A stretch of DNA of 51,480 nt from an uncultured Clostridium sp. Lineage in GTDB: Bacteria > Bacillota > Clostridia > TANB77 > CAG-508. The position numbers were made by a program, and so were the translations under genes. Below the pieces are notes generated by a model that was not told the origin of the DNA, did not search any database, and saw only the letters and a list, made by a program, of their open reading frames with translations. Of the stretch, positions 1-8,773 are shown in pieces (position 1 is the stretch's first letter; every line of letters begins with the position of its first letter). The stretch spans positions 1 to 51,480 of the forward strand of contig CAMJYG010000011.1 in assembly GCA_946409935.1 (NCBI GenBank), given 5' to 3'.

Positions 1-80
1 TTTTCCTTTAACAATATTACCATATATTATGCTATTTTTCAATTGTTTTCCGAATAAATTTTCCCTAAATGACTACAATA

Positions 81-282
81 GTTACTAGTCAGCCTTAAAG
101 TTTTCTTGTCCTGCTTAACCGTGATTAGTTATAAAAAATTTTTCCATTCTCCCCATTCTAATGATTTAGCCAAAAATTCTTCGAATTTTTGTAAATCATT
201 GAACGGTCCCCCCGAACCATTACAAAATTTTTATAACTAATCACTCGCACGGACTTCTAATTATACATGGATGACTAGTAAC
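81..282. repeat. Inverted-repeat element, GTTACTAGTCAGCC family, complete copy
   Basis: The two ends (81-133 and 232-282) are inverted copies of a unit of about 51 bp that begins GTTACTAGTCA and ends GTGATTAGTTATA. The interior holds a strong hairpin (AATGATTTA, CAAAAATTC, then the complements). Single end units recur at 28348-28399 and 38339-38389. No ORF is inside. It looks like a non-autonomous MITE-like element just past the terminator of the neighbouring gene. Positions 1-80 show nothing recognisable. Confidence 0.75.
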
Positions 283-283
283 A

Positions 284-318
284 AAAATAGAACAAGGAAT
301 GTCACTTGTTCTATTTTA
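284..318 (-). terminator. Rho-independent terminator of the ProA-like gene
   Basis: AAAATAGAACAAG pairs perfectly with CTTGTTCTATTTT around an 8-nt loop and is followed on the minus strand by a T-rich run. It lies just after the stop codon at 324. Confidence 0.85.
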
Positions 319-323
319 CATTT

Positions 324-1619
324 CTATGAAAGCAATTTTGTATCATTTTCAATCTCTTCTTTTCTTAATCCACTAAATATTCTACTAAAAAATGATTTTT
401 TAAAGATACTCATATATTTATTAGCAAGACTTTGAGATTCATATAATTGTCTTTTTAAATTGTTTACTTCCATTTCTTTTTGTTCTAATTGCATTTTAGC
501 TTGTTTTTGTACTTGTTCACTATTGGACTTTATTTGAAAATTTTCTTTTTGCATTTCTTCTATAATTAACTGTTCTTCTCTTTTCTTATTTTTTTCAAGA
601 ATAGCTTTTGCAGTTGGAAATTCAAACTTATTCTTTCCTGTTCCCTCTGCCAAAGGATTAGGATAAAACATATTCTTTTTTGTTAGAAGTAAATTGACAT
701 CTACATCAACAATATTTTCAATTAAAGGACTACTATTAACAGATACATTATCTGCTTTTACTTCTCTTAAAAACATAGATGCATTATTATTATTATCAGT
801 AAATATACTACTGCTATAACCCGATGTATTAAAATTTATTTGTGCTATTGCTTCATCAATATCTTCTACTTCAATATAATCTTCAAAGGGAACCTTCAAT
901 CCACTTTTTACATATATATCAATATTTTCTTCTTCTTTTACTATTTTTTGTATAAAAGTTAAATTTTTTAAATCTTCGATATATAAATCATAATAATTGT
1001 ATCCTTTGCTAATAACTTGGACTTTTGATACTTTTCTTATTCTATCTTGAAAACTTTTATTTCCAATAGCAAATACCTTATTTATACTTACACTATTTGA
1101 TAGTAATTCTTCTATTCTACTAGTATATAATAGTTGCACCAAATTCTTATCTATGTTATATGCCTCTAATATTCTCTGAATTAATATTAAAATTAATTCA
1201 TTAGTAGCTTTCATATAATCAGACTCACTTGTAATTATTATACTATTGTGTGTCAATATTGCTTTTATAACTAATTCCAATAAACAATATGTATTTCCAT
1301 CATATACAAGACATATAGTTCCCAAATTATCTGTTTGTTTTCCTTCTAAATAATTGTTTCCATTTTTATTCATAGATATAACTTTTCTATAAAGATCTTC
1401 AATAACATTCACTTCATTATTTAATTTTTGAAGCATATCAAAATTTATTTTAAATCCGTTATTGTTTTTTACGTCTATTTTATTTGCTTTTTCTACACTT
1501 TCTTTACTTTCTTTTAAGATTTCAAATATATTTTGAACTACCTTTTTTCCATCTATATTTCTATCCATATTAGTGTACGCCATTGTGGCATTTCCTAATA
1601 TTTCTCTTATCTTATCCAT
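324..1619 (-). CDS. Degenerate ProA-like (aldehyde dehydrogenase superfamily) protein with C-terminal coiled coil
   Basis: 431 residues. The first two thirds follow the layout of gamma-glutamyl phosphate reductase: an N-terminal helical part, a nucleotide-binding-like stretch (GTICLVYDGNTYCLLELVIK, then an IIITSESDYMKATNEL-like segment), GYNYYDLYIEDL where ProA has GNCHVYVD, and a late EVEDIDEAIAQINFNTSGYS / ADNVSVNSSP block. The segment that carries the catalytic cysteine in ProA appears to be missing, so it is probably not an active reductase. Residues from about 340 on are charged and coiled-coil-like (EKNKKREEQ, QKQAKMQLEQKEME). The start at 1619 is chosen because AGAGGTGA sits 8 nt upstream; the upstream Met codons overlap this site. 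The start lies 1 nt after the stop of the 1634-residue gene, so the two are surely cotranscribed. The role is unknown. Confidence 0.7.
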   Translation of the reverse strand: MDKIREILGNATMAYTNMDRNIDGKKVVQNIFEILKESKESVEKANKIDVKNNNGFKINFDMLQKLNNEVNVIEDLYRKVISMNKNGNNYLEGKQTDNLGTICLVYDGNTYCLLELVIKAILTHNSIIITSESDYMKATNELILILIQRILEAYNIDKNLVQLLYTSRIEELLSNSVSINKVFAIGNKSFQDRIRKVSKVQVISKGYNYYDLYIEDLKNLTFIQKIVKEEENIDIYVKSGLKVPFEDYIEVEDIDEAIAQINFNTSGYSSSIFTDNNNNASMFLREVKADNVSVNSSPLIENIVDVDVNLLLTKKNMFYPNPLAEGTGKNKFEFPTAKAILEKNKKREEQLIIEEMQKENFQIKSNSEQVQKQAKMQLEQKEMEVNNLKRQLYESQSLANKYMSIFKKSFFSRIFSGLRKEEIENDTKLLS

Positions 1620-1620
1620 A

Positions 1621-4600
1621 TTATCTTTCACCTCTTTCATCATTTTCTTTTTCTATTTCCTGCATAGCAGATATTACTATCTGCCTCTGTTCTTCACTTA
1701 ATAATGATAAATCAACTTCAGAATCTTGTGCACCCATTTGCTTTAAAGCTTTCTTTATTTGGTAATTTATATGATCTGTAGCTTTTTGCTTCTGTTCTTC
1801 CGTTAAATCTTGTTTTAATGGTGAAGATAATAATTCTGCAATTTTTATCTTATTATTGTCATCTTTGCTATATATAATTGCAGTTCTTGCTGTTGCCATT
1901 ACTTTTGTATCACTTGCATTAAGTCCATATTCTTCTGCAATATTATTAATTATTCTTTGTGATTTTGGTACATTCTCGTTATCACTTTCTTCACTCACAT
2001 AAGCTATATTATTTCTTTCTGTTCCTTGCTCCATTCTCTTCATTTTTAGTAAAACTGTACTAGACATGTTAGTTCCATCAAAAACAGGTACATCATCTTG
2101 ATGAACATATAAGTTCTCATATTCTGATTTTACAGTACCTTCTCTTTCGGCAATTGTATATTGTGTACTTGCATCTGTGTATGGGTGTGGTAATCTATCT
2201 GTTCCTTTTACTTCCACTCTATCTGTTTCTTGATGTATTGTCTTGTCAGCTTGTATTGCATCAGCAATATCGTTATAACCTAATCCAATTGTTACTTTTC
2301 CTAATAACAATGCATCATATTGTTCTTGTGTAATAGTTTCATTTTCTAATAATTCTTTATATACTCTCGCATCCTCTTGCATTAAATCTTGTGCTGCTTT
2401 TTTATAAACCTCTAATACATCAGTAGTTAGTCCTTTTCTTCCAATATTTGGATGCTCTTTTTTATATAATTCAAATATTCTATCAGGTATTTCTATATTA
2501 TCAAAACACCCTGTATATTGGTTTCTCCAAAACCAACTTTGTGCAACTAATCTGCCTGCTGCATCCCTTACACAAAATACTCTACCATCTGGAGATACTA
2601 CGCTATGTTCCATACTTGTTTGACCAGCGCCATGTATTTCTTGACAACAATCAGTTAATGTTCCAATTGTTAATGCTAATGGATCATCACATCTAAGCAT
2701 TTCATATGTATATCCTTTGGAATTTCCTTGTATTCTTGGAATACTTGAAAAATCTCTTACTTCTCCCTCATTGTACAATTCTTGTATAGCTTCAAAGTCT
2801 TCTTGAGAATATCCCACTATTTTTGCTTGCTCTGCAACCTCCTCATTTCCAACATCAATATCAGTATATACAATACTTTTAATGTAATCTTGCGCTACGC
2901 TTAAAGTTAATCTTCTTCCAGCATTTGTTCTTACTATATCTTTAAATTGTCTTTGTATCGTTGCAATATCTTTTGTGTATTCTGGATTTGATAGTATTTC
3001 TTCTATATTATCATTAAAGAATCTTACAAAATCCGGATTATATTCCATTGCAAATGAATCAAAAATTTGATGAGCTTTTACTGGTGTTAAGATTCTAGGT
3101 ATTTGAGCTTTTTCTAAAATTTCTCTTACCTTTCTAACACTATCTTTATTTTTTTGTTTATCTATACTACAGATATATTTGCCTTCATCATTTAATGTAT
3201 ATGCTTGTTCAAATATGCTTTTCATTTCTTCATCTTTTTGTTTAGGATCAAAGTTGCTTCCATTCCATCTGAATGGATCAAATTCCATACTAAACATACT
3301 TGTAACTTTTTCATATTCTTCTTGTGTTAATTCTTGTGGTACATCGGTAAATAATTTCATAGTTTTATTAAATCCATCATCATCACCTTGAAATACTCCC
3401 ATAGCATAAGATGCCTTCAAAATTGCTGCTTTTCCATCATCATTCAAATTATAATTATCAATTCTCATTAGCCCAGACCATCTTTTGCTATTGCCTAGAA
3501 AACTATCAATTTCTCCTTCTGGAAAATTAAGCATTACGACATGATGTGGTACAAATTTTCCACCTGTAGATTTATACCAATTTTCTAATACAGCCTCCTT
3601 ATTATTTTCTACCATTTTTTGAATTGTTTCTGGATTTCTGGTTCCTATTTTTAATAATGTATTACCATCAAATCTTTTAAATAATTCTTCATACTGTTTA
3701 GGAAAAGCCCTACTTAAATCTTTTCCCTGCAAAAATTCTCTCCATTCTGGATGCTCTTTTATCATTTGAAAACTAAAACCTTTTCCATCTGTCCTATTTC
3801 GAATAGTTATACCACCATTTTTTCTATTATAAAATTCTTTTTTCAGTTCTTCAGGAGCATTATCTGCTAAAAACATTTTTGGATATTTTTGTTTGAAAAA
3901 TTCAGGTATAGATTCATCATAAGGAGAATTTCTATTTAAAATATTCTCTTCAATATTTTTTTGTACTGCCATTTTTATTTCATCAATACTTTGACCTTCT
4001 TTAAATATATCAACATTAACATCTTTTAAGTATTTTCCATATTCTACTGCTAAATCCATTATTTCTTGTTTTGTAAGCTTTTTACACATTTCTCCTAAAT
4101 ATTTTTTTCTATTCCATGACCACTCATTTTCTGATATTCCAAATCCTACCATAATATCTTTAGTAAGTAATAATTTCTTTAGTTCTGGATTCTGCCTAAT
4201 ATCTTCTAAAGATAAATTTCCCTCATAGAACTTATTTCTTAATGTCTCATCAATTTCTCTTGGAAGAAATAACTCTGGATATTTTTCATAAAAACTTTTT
4301 GGCAGTTCTTCAAAATATATCATTCCAGTTTCCTTTATTGCTTTATATATAGATTCTTCTATATTTTCTCTTATGCTATCAGCAGTTATTTCTCCTTCAG
4401 CTACTAGTTTTAAATTATCCAAACATTTTCCATAATCAGCACATAGTCTTAAAAATTCTTCTTGTCCTATTTTTTCTGATAGAAATTCAGCCATATTTAC
4501 TTTGATGGGCATGTACCTAGCAGCATTGCCTGCCAGTTGCAGACTTTCTCCAACTTCAATCTCTTTATGAAATACTCTACTAAGGTCTTTTCCTTGTAAT

Positions 4601-6525
4601 AACTGTATAAGCTCTGGATTTTGCCTTATCAAATCTGCTTTCATATGTCCTGTATAATATGCTCTTTTTACACTATCTTGTATATCTCCATCTATAAATA
4701 TTTCTGGGTGTTCTTCTCTAAATTTGCCATGTATAAAATCATAATCTGGAAAGTCTCCTGTACGTAAAGGTCCTGAAAGATTAGTTGCATGAAGTAATAT
4801 CTCATACATTCTATTTCTAAATTCTTCATACGTTATTTTCTTATTTTCATCTAATTTTGGAACATTATCTTCTGCACGTGCAAATAATGTAAGATATATA
4901 TCATCCTCCCATATTGGATAAGAAAACATACCACCTGTTTCTTCATCTAAAGCAATTATATTATCAATGCCATATCTTTCTATAAACTTTTTTTTGTCAT
5001 CTCCATATATTCCCATATTGATTAAATCTATAGGTCTTTTTTCAAGCAATGCTTTTATTTGTTTTAAATCATTTGTCGTTTCTGATAATTCAGATAAATC
5101 ATTTATTCCCAATTCTATAAGTTTATCAATTCCGTATTTTTCAATTATCTGCGAATTATTAAGAGTTAATAAAAATGGTAAATCCTTTTCTTCAATAACT
5201 GCAGACAATTTTTTTAGCTGTTCTAAGTTGGTAATACCTCTCCCATCACTATGAAATATTTTAAAATCTAATCCCGCATTTATTAAATCATCTATATTAT
5301 ATTTACCAAATATTTTATTAGCTGTTTCATTGTAATATAATATATCTTCTAATGGTACGAAATCAGCTATCATTTTTAGCATTGATAAGTCTTCTATTCT
5401 GTCAATATCACTAAAATGTGTAGCTATAGCAGGTCTCATTATTTCTTTTCTTTGCTCCTTTGTTATTGGACCATTTGGTATTACAATTTCATCTTTAGCC
5501 CAAGGATCATTTAATACTCTTTCAATTATAGGTCCATAATTAGTAAACAATTGATAAAGGTCATCTCCATATAATTCAATAATTTTCTTATTACTATAGG
5601 ATTCCTCAAGAGCTTGAAAAGCTTGCGCAATACTCTTACCTTCAAAATATTGTAAATTTTCTCTAAACTCATCTAAAGTTAAAATCTTGGCATAATAAAG
5701 TCCTCTAACATCTTCCGGAGCTTCCTCGCTTAAAAACATTTCAGGATATATTTTTCTAAATTCTTGTCCTAATTGTTCCTGACTATAATAAAAGTGATTA
5801 TCTAAATTGAAAATTGAATAATTAATTATTTTTTCTTTTGCCATTTTATATAAAACTGGCATAATTTCTTCAGCTGTTCTTAAATTAGGATTTGTTTCTA
5901 AAAATTCAGTCCATAAATCATCGGTTACTACATCAATAAATTCCGCATCTAATTTACAAAATTCTTCTTTTCCTATATAATCATAAATTCTACTCAATCC
6001 ATATGTAAAATTTTTACTTTCTATTTTATCGATTAGTTCTGGATTTTTTTGAATGTCCGTTAAATTAAGATTTCTTCTATAAAATCTATCTGCCACATCC
6101 TTTGGAATTGAATTACTTAAAAACTTTTCGCTATTTTCTTTTATATATTCTTCATCAAACATCTCAGGAATATATAATTCTTTTTCAAAATCAAAGTTTT
6201 TTATTTGGCAACTTTTTAGGTTTGGAAAAGGCTTGTATGCATAATATTCAATTATTGAGAAATCAATATTTGCTTTAGTTTTTGAAAAGTCTAATGGAAA
6301 TTCATCATCAACTAATAACACCATTCCTCTCCATTCTTCAAAATCTATATCACTTAAATCATATTCTGATAATATTTTTATAATTTCTCTATATCTTGAA
6401 GAAAATTGTTCTACTTCTTCACTTGGTAAATATTCTCCTCTTTCTTTTGCCTCCTTATACTTTTGCATGTATTCCATTACTTCTTGCTTTAAACTTCTAA
6501 AAGTTTGTAAATTTAATTTCTCCAT
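1621..6525 (-). CDS. 1634-residue intracellular repeat protein of unknown function
   Basis: No signal peptide or clear membrane segment. The protein is helical and charged and carries a degenerate repeat of the form FY-x4-L-x2-DIRQNPEL-x3-L-x-GKDLSRAF, visible near residues 142-190, 270-300, 622-660, 760-790 and 892-955; the middle part (about 390-540) has KYGIDxLIxLG-type units. Near residues 1290-1335 is a conserved-looking block (DCCQEIHGAGQTS, VRDAAGRLVAQSWFWRN, FDNIEI) that distantly recalls the C-terminal part of PcfJ-like proteins; this is a weak inference. The ribosome site AAAGGAG is 10 nt upstream of the ATG. It is the first gene of a two-gene operon with the ProA-like protein. Conservation of Cys, His and Arg in the block would fit an enzyme or a toxin-like domain, but no function can be assigned. 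Confidence 0.75.
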   Translation of the reverse strand: MEKLNLQTFRSLKQEVMEYMQKYKEAKERGEYLPSEEVEQFSSRYREIIKILSEYDLSDIDFEEWRGMVLLVDDEFPLDFSKTKANIDFSIIEYYAYKPFPNLKSCQIKNFDFEKELYIPEMFDEEYIKENSEKFLSNSIPKDVADRFYRRNLNLTDIQKNPELIDKIESKNFTYGLSRIYDYIGKEEFCKLDAEFIDVVTDDLWTEFLETNPNLRTAEEIMPVLYKMAKEKIINYSIFNLDNHFYYSQEQLGQEFRKIYPEMFLSEEAPEDVRGLYYAKILTLDEFRENLQYFEGKSIAQAFQALEESYSNKKIIELYGDDLYQLFTNYGPIIERVLNDPWAKDEIVIPNGPITKEQRKEIMRPAIATHFSDIDRIEDLSMLKMIADFVPLEDILYYNETANKIFGKYNIDDLINAGLDFKIFHSDGRGITNLEQLKKLSAVIEEKDLPFLLTLNNSQIIEKYGIDKLIELGINDLSELSETTNDLKQIKALLEKRPIDLINMGIYGDDKKKFIERYGIDNIIALDEETGGMFSYPIWEDDIYLTLFARAEDNVPKLDENKKITYEEFRNRMYEILLHATNLSGPLRTGDFPDYDFIHGKFREEHPEIFIDGDIQDSVKRAYYTGHMKADLIRQNPELIQLLQGKDLSRVFHKEIEVGESLQLAGNAARYMPIKVNMAEFLSEKIGQEEFLRLCADYGKCLDNLKLVAEGEITADSIRENIEESIYKAIKETGMIYFEELPKSFYEKYPELFLPREIDETLRNKFYEGNLSLEDIRQNPELKKLLLTKDIMVGFGISENEWSWNRKKYLGEMCKKLTKQEIMDLAVEYGKYLKDVNVDIFKEGQSIDEIKMAVQKNIEENILNRNSPYDESIPEFFKQKYPKMFLADNAPEELKKEFYNRKNGGITIRNRTDGKGFSFQMIKEHPEWREFLQGKDLSRAFPKQYEELFKRFDGNTLLKIGTRNPETIQKMVENNKEAVLENWYKSTGGKFVPHHVVMLNFPEGEIDSFLGNSKRWSGLMRIDNYNLNDDGKAAILKASYAMGVFQGDDDGFNKTMKLFTDVPQELTQEEYEKVTSMFSMEFDPFRWNGSNFDPKQKDEEMKSIFEQAYTLNDEGKYICSIDKQKNKDSVRKVREILEKAQIPRILTPVKAHQIFDSFAMEYNPDFVRFFNDNIEEILSNPEYTKDIATIQRQFKDIVRTNAGRRLTLSVAQDYIKSIVYTDIDVGNEEVAEQAKIVGYSQEDFEAIQELYNEGEVRDFSSIPRIQGNSKGYTYEMLRCDDPLALTIGTLTDCCQEIHGAGQTSMEHSVVSPDGRVFCVRDAAGRLVAQSWFWRNQYTGCFDNIEIPDRIFELYKKEHPNIGRKGLTTDVLEVYKKAAQDLMQEDARVYKELLENETITQEQYDALLLGKVTIGLGYNDIADAIQADKTIHQETDRVEVKGTDRLPHPYTDASTQYTIAEREGTVKSEYENLYVHQDDVPVFDGTNMSSTVLLKMKRMEQGTERNNIAYVSEESDNENVPKSQRIINNIAEEYGLNASDTKVMATARTAIIYSKDDNNKIKIAELLSSPLKQDLTEEQKQKATDHINYQIKKALKQMGAQDSEVDLSLLSEEQRQIVISAMQEIEKENDERGER

Positions 6526-6680
6526 AAAAATACGCTCCTTTGTACTATACTCTCTTTCGTTCTAGATATTAAAAGCCTTAATTATTCAATAAAAATATTA
6601 TATTCTAATGATATTCTATCAATAATACATTTTTTTTTCAATGTTTTTATAAATTTTTCGAAAGATTTTTGTTATAGTTC

Positions 6681-6934
6681 GTTACAAATCACGGCTCATT
6701 ACAATTTATAAAAGCTTCAAGTTAATATATAATATTTTTTGAAAAAAGCGAATTGAAAGTGAGCAAGTTAGAAATTCTAATAAATTTTATGGAAAGAGTT
6801 CATTTTCGGAGAAAATGGAAGGGTGCCATAAGATTTATGTGAATTTCTTACGCAGTCTCAGCTTGAACGAGCATTTTTGAAAAAAAGATTATATATTAAC
6901 TTGAAGCAATGCAAAATTAGCTGTGAATTGTAAC
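6681..6934. repeat. Long MITE-like element with GTTACAATTCAC ends and structured core
   Basis: Outer ends are inverted: GTTACAAATCACGGCT on the left and the complement of GTTACAATTCACAGCT on the right. Inside these is a second inverted pair, GCTTCAAGTTAATATATAAT and its complement. The core between them (about 6750-6870) is related to the core at 13979-14161. Shorter relatives without the core lie at 12176-12231 and 17697-17810, and a half copy at 29443-29500. The element sits between divergent genes, and there is no ORF in it. Confidence 0.8.
6782..6836 (+). ncRNA. Candidate structured RNA core, copy A
   Basis: AAATTTTATGG (6782-6792) pairs with CCATAAGATTT (6826-6836). Then come an internal loop AAAGAGTT / GAAGGGTG and an inner stem CATTTTC-GGA-GAAAATG. 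Copy B at 14040-14098 has different stems that still pair and nearly the same internal loop. That is the pattern of a conserved RNA (or single-stranded DNA) fold. I do not recognise it as a known family. Confidence 0.45.
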
Positions 6935-7061
6935 ATATGGTCTTATGCTTATCACGAATTCACGATTTTCGCAAGCAATTTTTCCCACGTTTTCATATAT
7001 TTTATTAATATATTCTTACACGAAATCGCATTTTTTATCATTGAAAATTTATATTTTTTTC

Positions 7062-7090
7062 TTGCAGTTTTCTCTTTTTAATGTTATTAT
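7062..7090 (+). promoter_or_regulatory. Sigma-A promoter of the HD-GYP gene
   Basis: TTGCAG, 17-nt spacer, TATTAT. The expected transcript start (about 7097) leaves only a very short leader with AGAAAGGA directly before the gene. Confidence 0.6.
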
Positions 7091-7117
7091 AATCTTTAGA
7101 AAGGAATGAAATTTTTT

Positions 7118-8065
7118 ATGGCAAAGGAATTATTCGATTTTTATGATAAAACAAACTTAAAATCTTATAACTTAAATGAAAGCATGAGATACCAATTAAA
7201 TATGTTAGATAGTTTAGATGTTTTTACCAGAAAGCATTCTGAAAACGTTGCAGCCTTAACTTGTAGAATATGTGAATATTTACATTGTAATAAGGGATTC
7301 ACAGAATATTGTACAATTTGTGCATATCTTCATGACATTGGGAAACAATTCATTCCTCCAGAAATTTTGCAAAAACCTGCCAAATTGACAGATGAAGAAT
7401 ATGAAATAATAAAAACTCATACAACTATAGGGCATCAAATATGTATGAAAGATGAGAAACTAAGACCTTACGCTGCAGGTCCTCTTTACCATCATGAAGC
7501 ATTAGATGGAACTGGATATCCACAAGGTCTAACTAAAAAGGATATTCCTTATGAAGGTCAAATTATACGTGTAGCAGATGAATATGATGCAATAGTTAGT
7601 AAAAGACAATATAAATCACATATTGGTATTTCAGATACGTTAAAAATTTTAGTGGAAAATACTAAGCCTAATAAAGAAATACCTAAATCTGGTGCATTAA
7701 ATGTAGTTGCAGAAAATGCAAAACTTGGTAAAAATAATCCTATAATAGTAAAAACATTATTTAAAGTAGTTATAGATGATATTGGATATGAAATTACTCG
7801 TACAATAGATTACGTTGATGAATTAAAACAAGAATTAAAAAGATTTGAGGAAATAACAAAATATAAGGAAAAAATGGAAAAAGCAAAAAAAGAAAAAGAT
7901 AAAAACTTTTACTTAGAAGGAATAAACATTTTATTAAAGGAAAATGAAACTTTAGATAATTATTATTCTCTTTATGAGGAATACAAGAAAGCCTACGAAA
8001 CCCATAAAAAGAATATTGACTATTTATATAACGAAATTAAGAAAATTAAAAAAATAAAAGTATAA
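7118..8065 (+). CDS. HD-GYP domain protein, putative cyclic-di-nucleotide phosphodiesterase
   Basis: 315 residues. The HD-GYP domain fills roughly residues 25-175: HSENVAALTC, the metal-binding HDIGK, HHEALDGTGYP with the GYP loop, and RVADEYDAI. All signature residues are present, so hydrolysis of c-di-GMP or a related nucleotide is plausible. Residues after about 235 are a charged coiled coil (KEKMEKAKKEKDK) that may mediate dimerisation. There is no receiver, sensor or membrane domain, so it is a free-standing cytosolic enzyme. An ATG at 7106 directly abuts the AAAGGA ribosome site and cannot be used efficiently; ATG 7118 lies 12 nt beyond it and is preferred. It is a single-gene unit on the plus strand with its own promoter. 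Confidence 0.85.
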   Translation: MAKELFDFYDKTNLKSYNLNESMRYQLNMLDSLDVFTRKHSENVAALTCRICEYLHCNKGFTEYCTICAYLHDIGKQFIPPEILQKPAKLTDEEYEIIKTHTTIGHQICMKDEKLRPYAAGPLYHHEALDGTGYPQGLTKKDIPYEGQIIRVADEYDAIVSKRQYKSHIGISDTLKILVENTKPNKEIPKSGALNVVAENAKLGKNNPIIVKTLFKVVIDDIGYEITRTIDYVDELKQELKRFEEITKYKEKMEKAKKEKDKNFYLEGINILLKENETLDNYYSLYEEYKKAYETHKKNIDYLYNEIKKIKKIKV

Positions 8066-8104
8066 GCCCGCACTAGCAATGACTATATAATTTTTTAGGA
8101 GACA

Positions 8105-8395
8105 CTATGTCCTTGTGTGTGCTGTTGTTACTGGCAGTTTTACATAATTTTTCCATCCATCATCAAGCTCTGGTAATTCAATAAACATTCCCATTTCATG
8201 TAGTGTAGCTCCTACTTCAAAATTATATGCATGATATCCACACCAATCAAACGCAAGTTGTATAATTGCATTTAATTCGTGAAATGTTATGCCTTCTGGA
8301 ATTTGTAATCTTCTCCATACATGAGGATGTGTATCCCTTATACTTACCTTTATTTCATATACTTATACTTTTTATTATTTGTTTTTTGCACCCAT
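8105..8395 (-). pseudogene. Decayed pRiA4b ORF-3-like gene
   Basis: A good ribosome site (TTGGAGG) and ATG at 8395 open a frame reading MGAKNK, then stop codons at codons 7, 8 and 11. The same frame then reads VYEIKVSIRDTHPHVWRR and FHELNAIIQLAFDWCGYHAY, which match the N-terminal part of the plasmid pRiA4b ORF-3-like family (the PPVWRR / FGW motifs). The frame ends early at 8105, well short of the family's usual 170 or more residues. Beyond the stop (8072-8097) lies a short sequence also found near 11487-11511. The gene is therefore broken at both ends, yet its promoter and ribosome site still look intact. Confidence 0.75.
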
Positions 8396-8489
8396 TTAAA
8401 TACCTCCAATATTTCTTATATTGTTTTAAACATATAAATCATTTTTAATTACTTTTTCATATATTTTGTATATGCATATGCTTTTACTT

Positions 8490-8545
8490 TATCTGCATAT
8501 ATTTTATCATTTTACATGTAGATAATCAAGTGTTATATGCAGATA
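8490..8545 (-). promoter_or_regulatory. Operator-flanked promoter for the pRiA4b-like pseudogene
   Basis: On the minus strand TTGATT (8529-8524), a 17-nt spacer and TAAAAT (8506-8501) form a sigma-A promoter. The perfect arms TATCTGCATATA (8490-8501) and TATATGCAGATA (8534-8545) sit immediately outside the -10 and -35 boxes. This looks like a pair of operator half-sites for a repressor; none is encoded nearby. A related half-site GTATATGCATATGC is at 8468-8481. From 8546 to 8666 I see no gene. Confidence 0.5.
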
Positions 8546-8666
8546 TTATTTTTATTGCCTTGATAAAATATCTTTGATATTCTAAAACTTTATTCAATAT
8601 GTATTGTGCATTTTTTCATTACGAGATTTTTCCGTTTACGGAACTTTTTCGTAATCGCTTTTAATC

Positions 8667-8723
8667 AACTTAGGCGTAGCCTGTTCTACAATAGAAAAGT
8701 CAGCATTAGTTTACTATTGTACA
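8667..8723. repeat. Palindromic element, AACTTAGGCGTAGCCTGTT module, copy 1
   Basis: AACTTAGGCGTAGCCTGTT is followed by a hairpin built on TACAATAGAAAAGTCAGCA. The same 19-bp lead and a near-identical hairpin recur at 11527-11586, and a related hairpin without the lead is at 38094-38128. Confidence 0.7.
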
Positions 8724-8752
8724 AAAAAACCTTAAGATTTTTACTCTTAAGG
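8722..8752 (-). terminator. Terminator of the LemA-DUF2207 operon
   Basis: CCTTAAG pairs with CTTAAGG, followed on the minus strand by seven Ts; it lies 22 nt past the stop of the DUF2207 gene. Confidence 0.85.
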
Positions 8753-8773
8753 CTTATATCAAATTAGAAAAAA

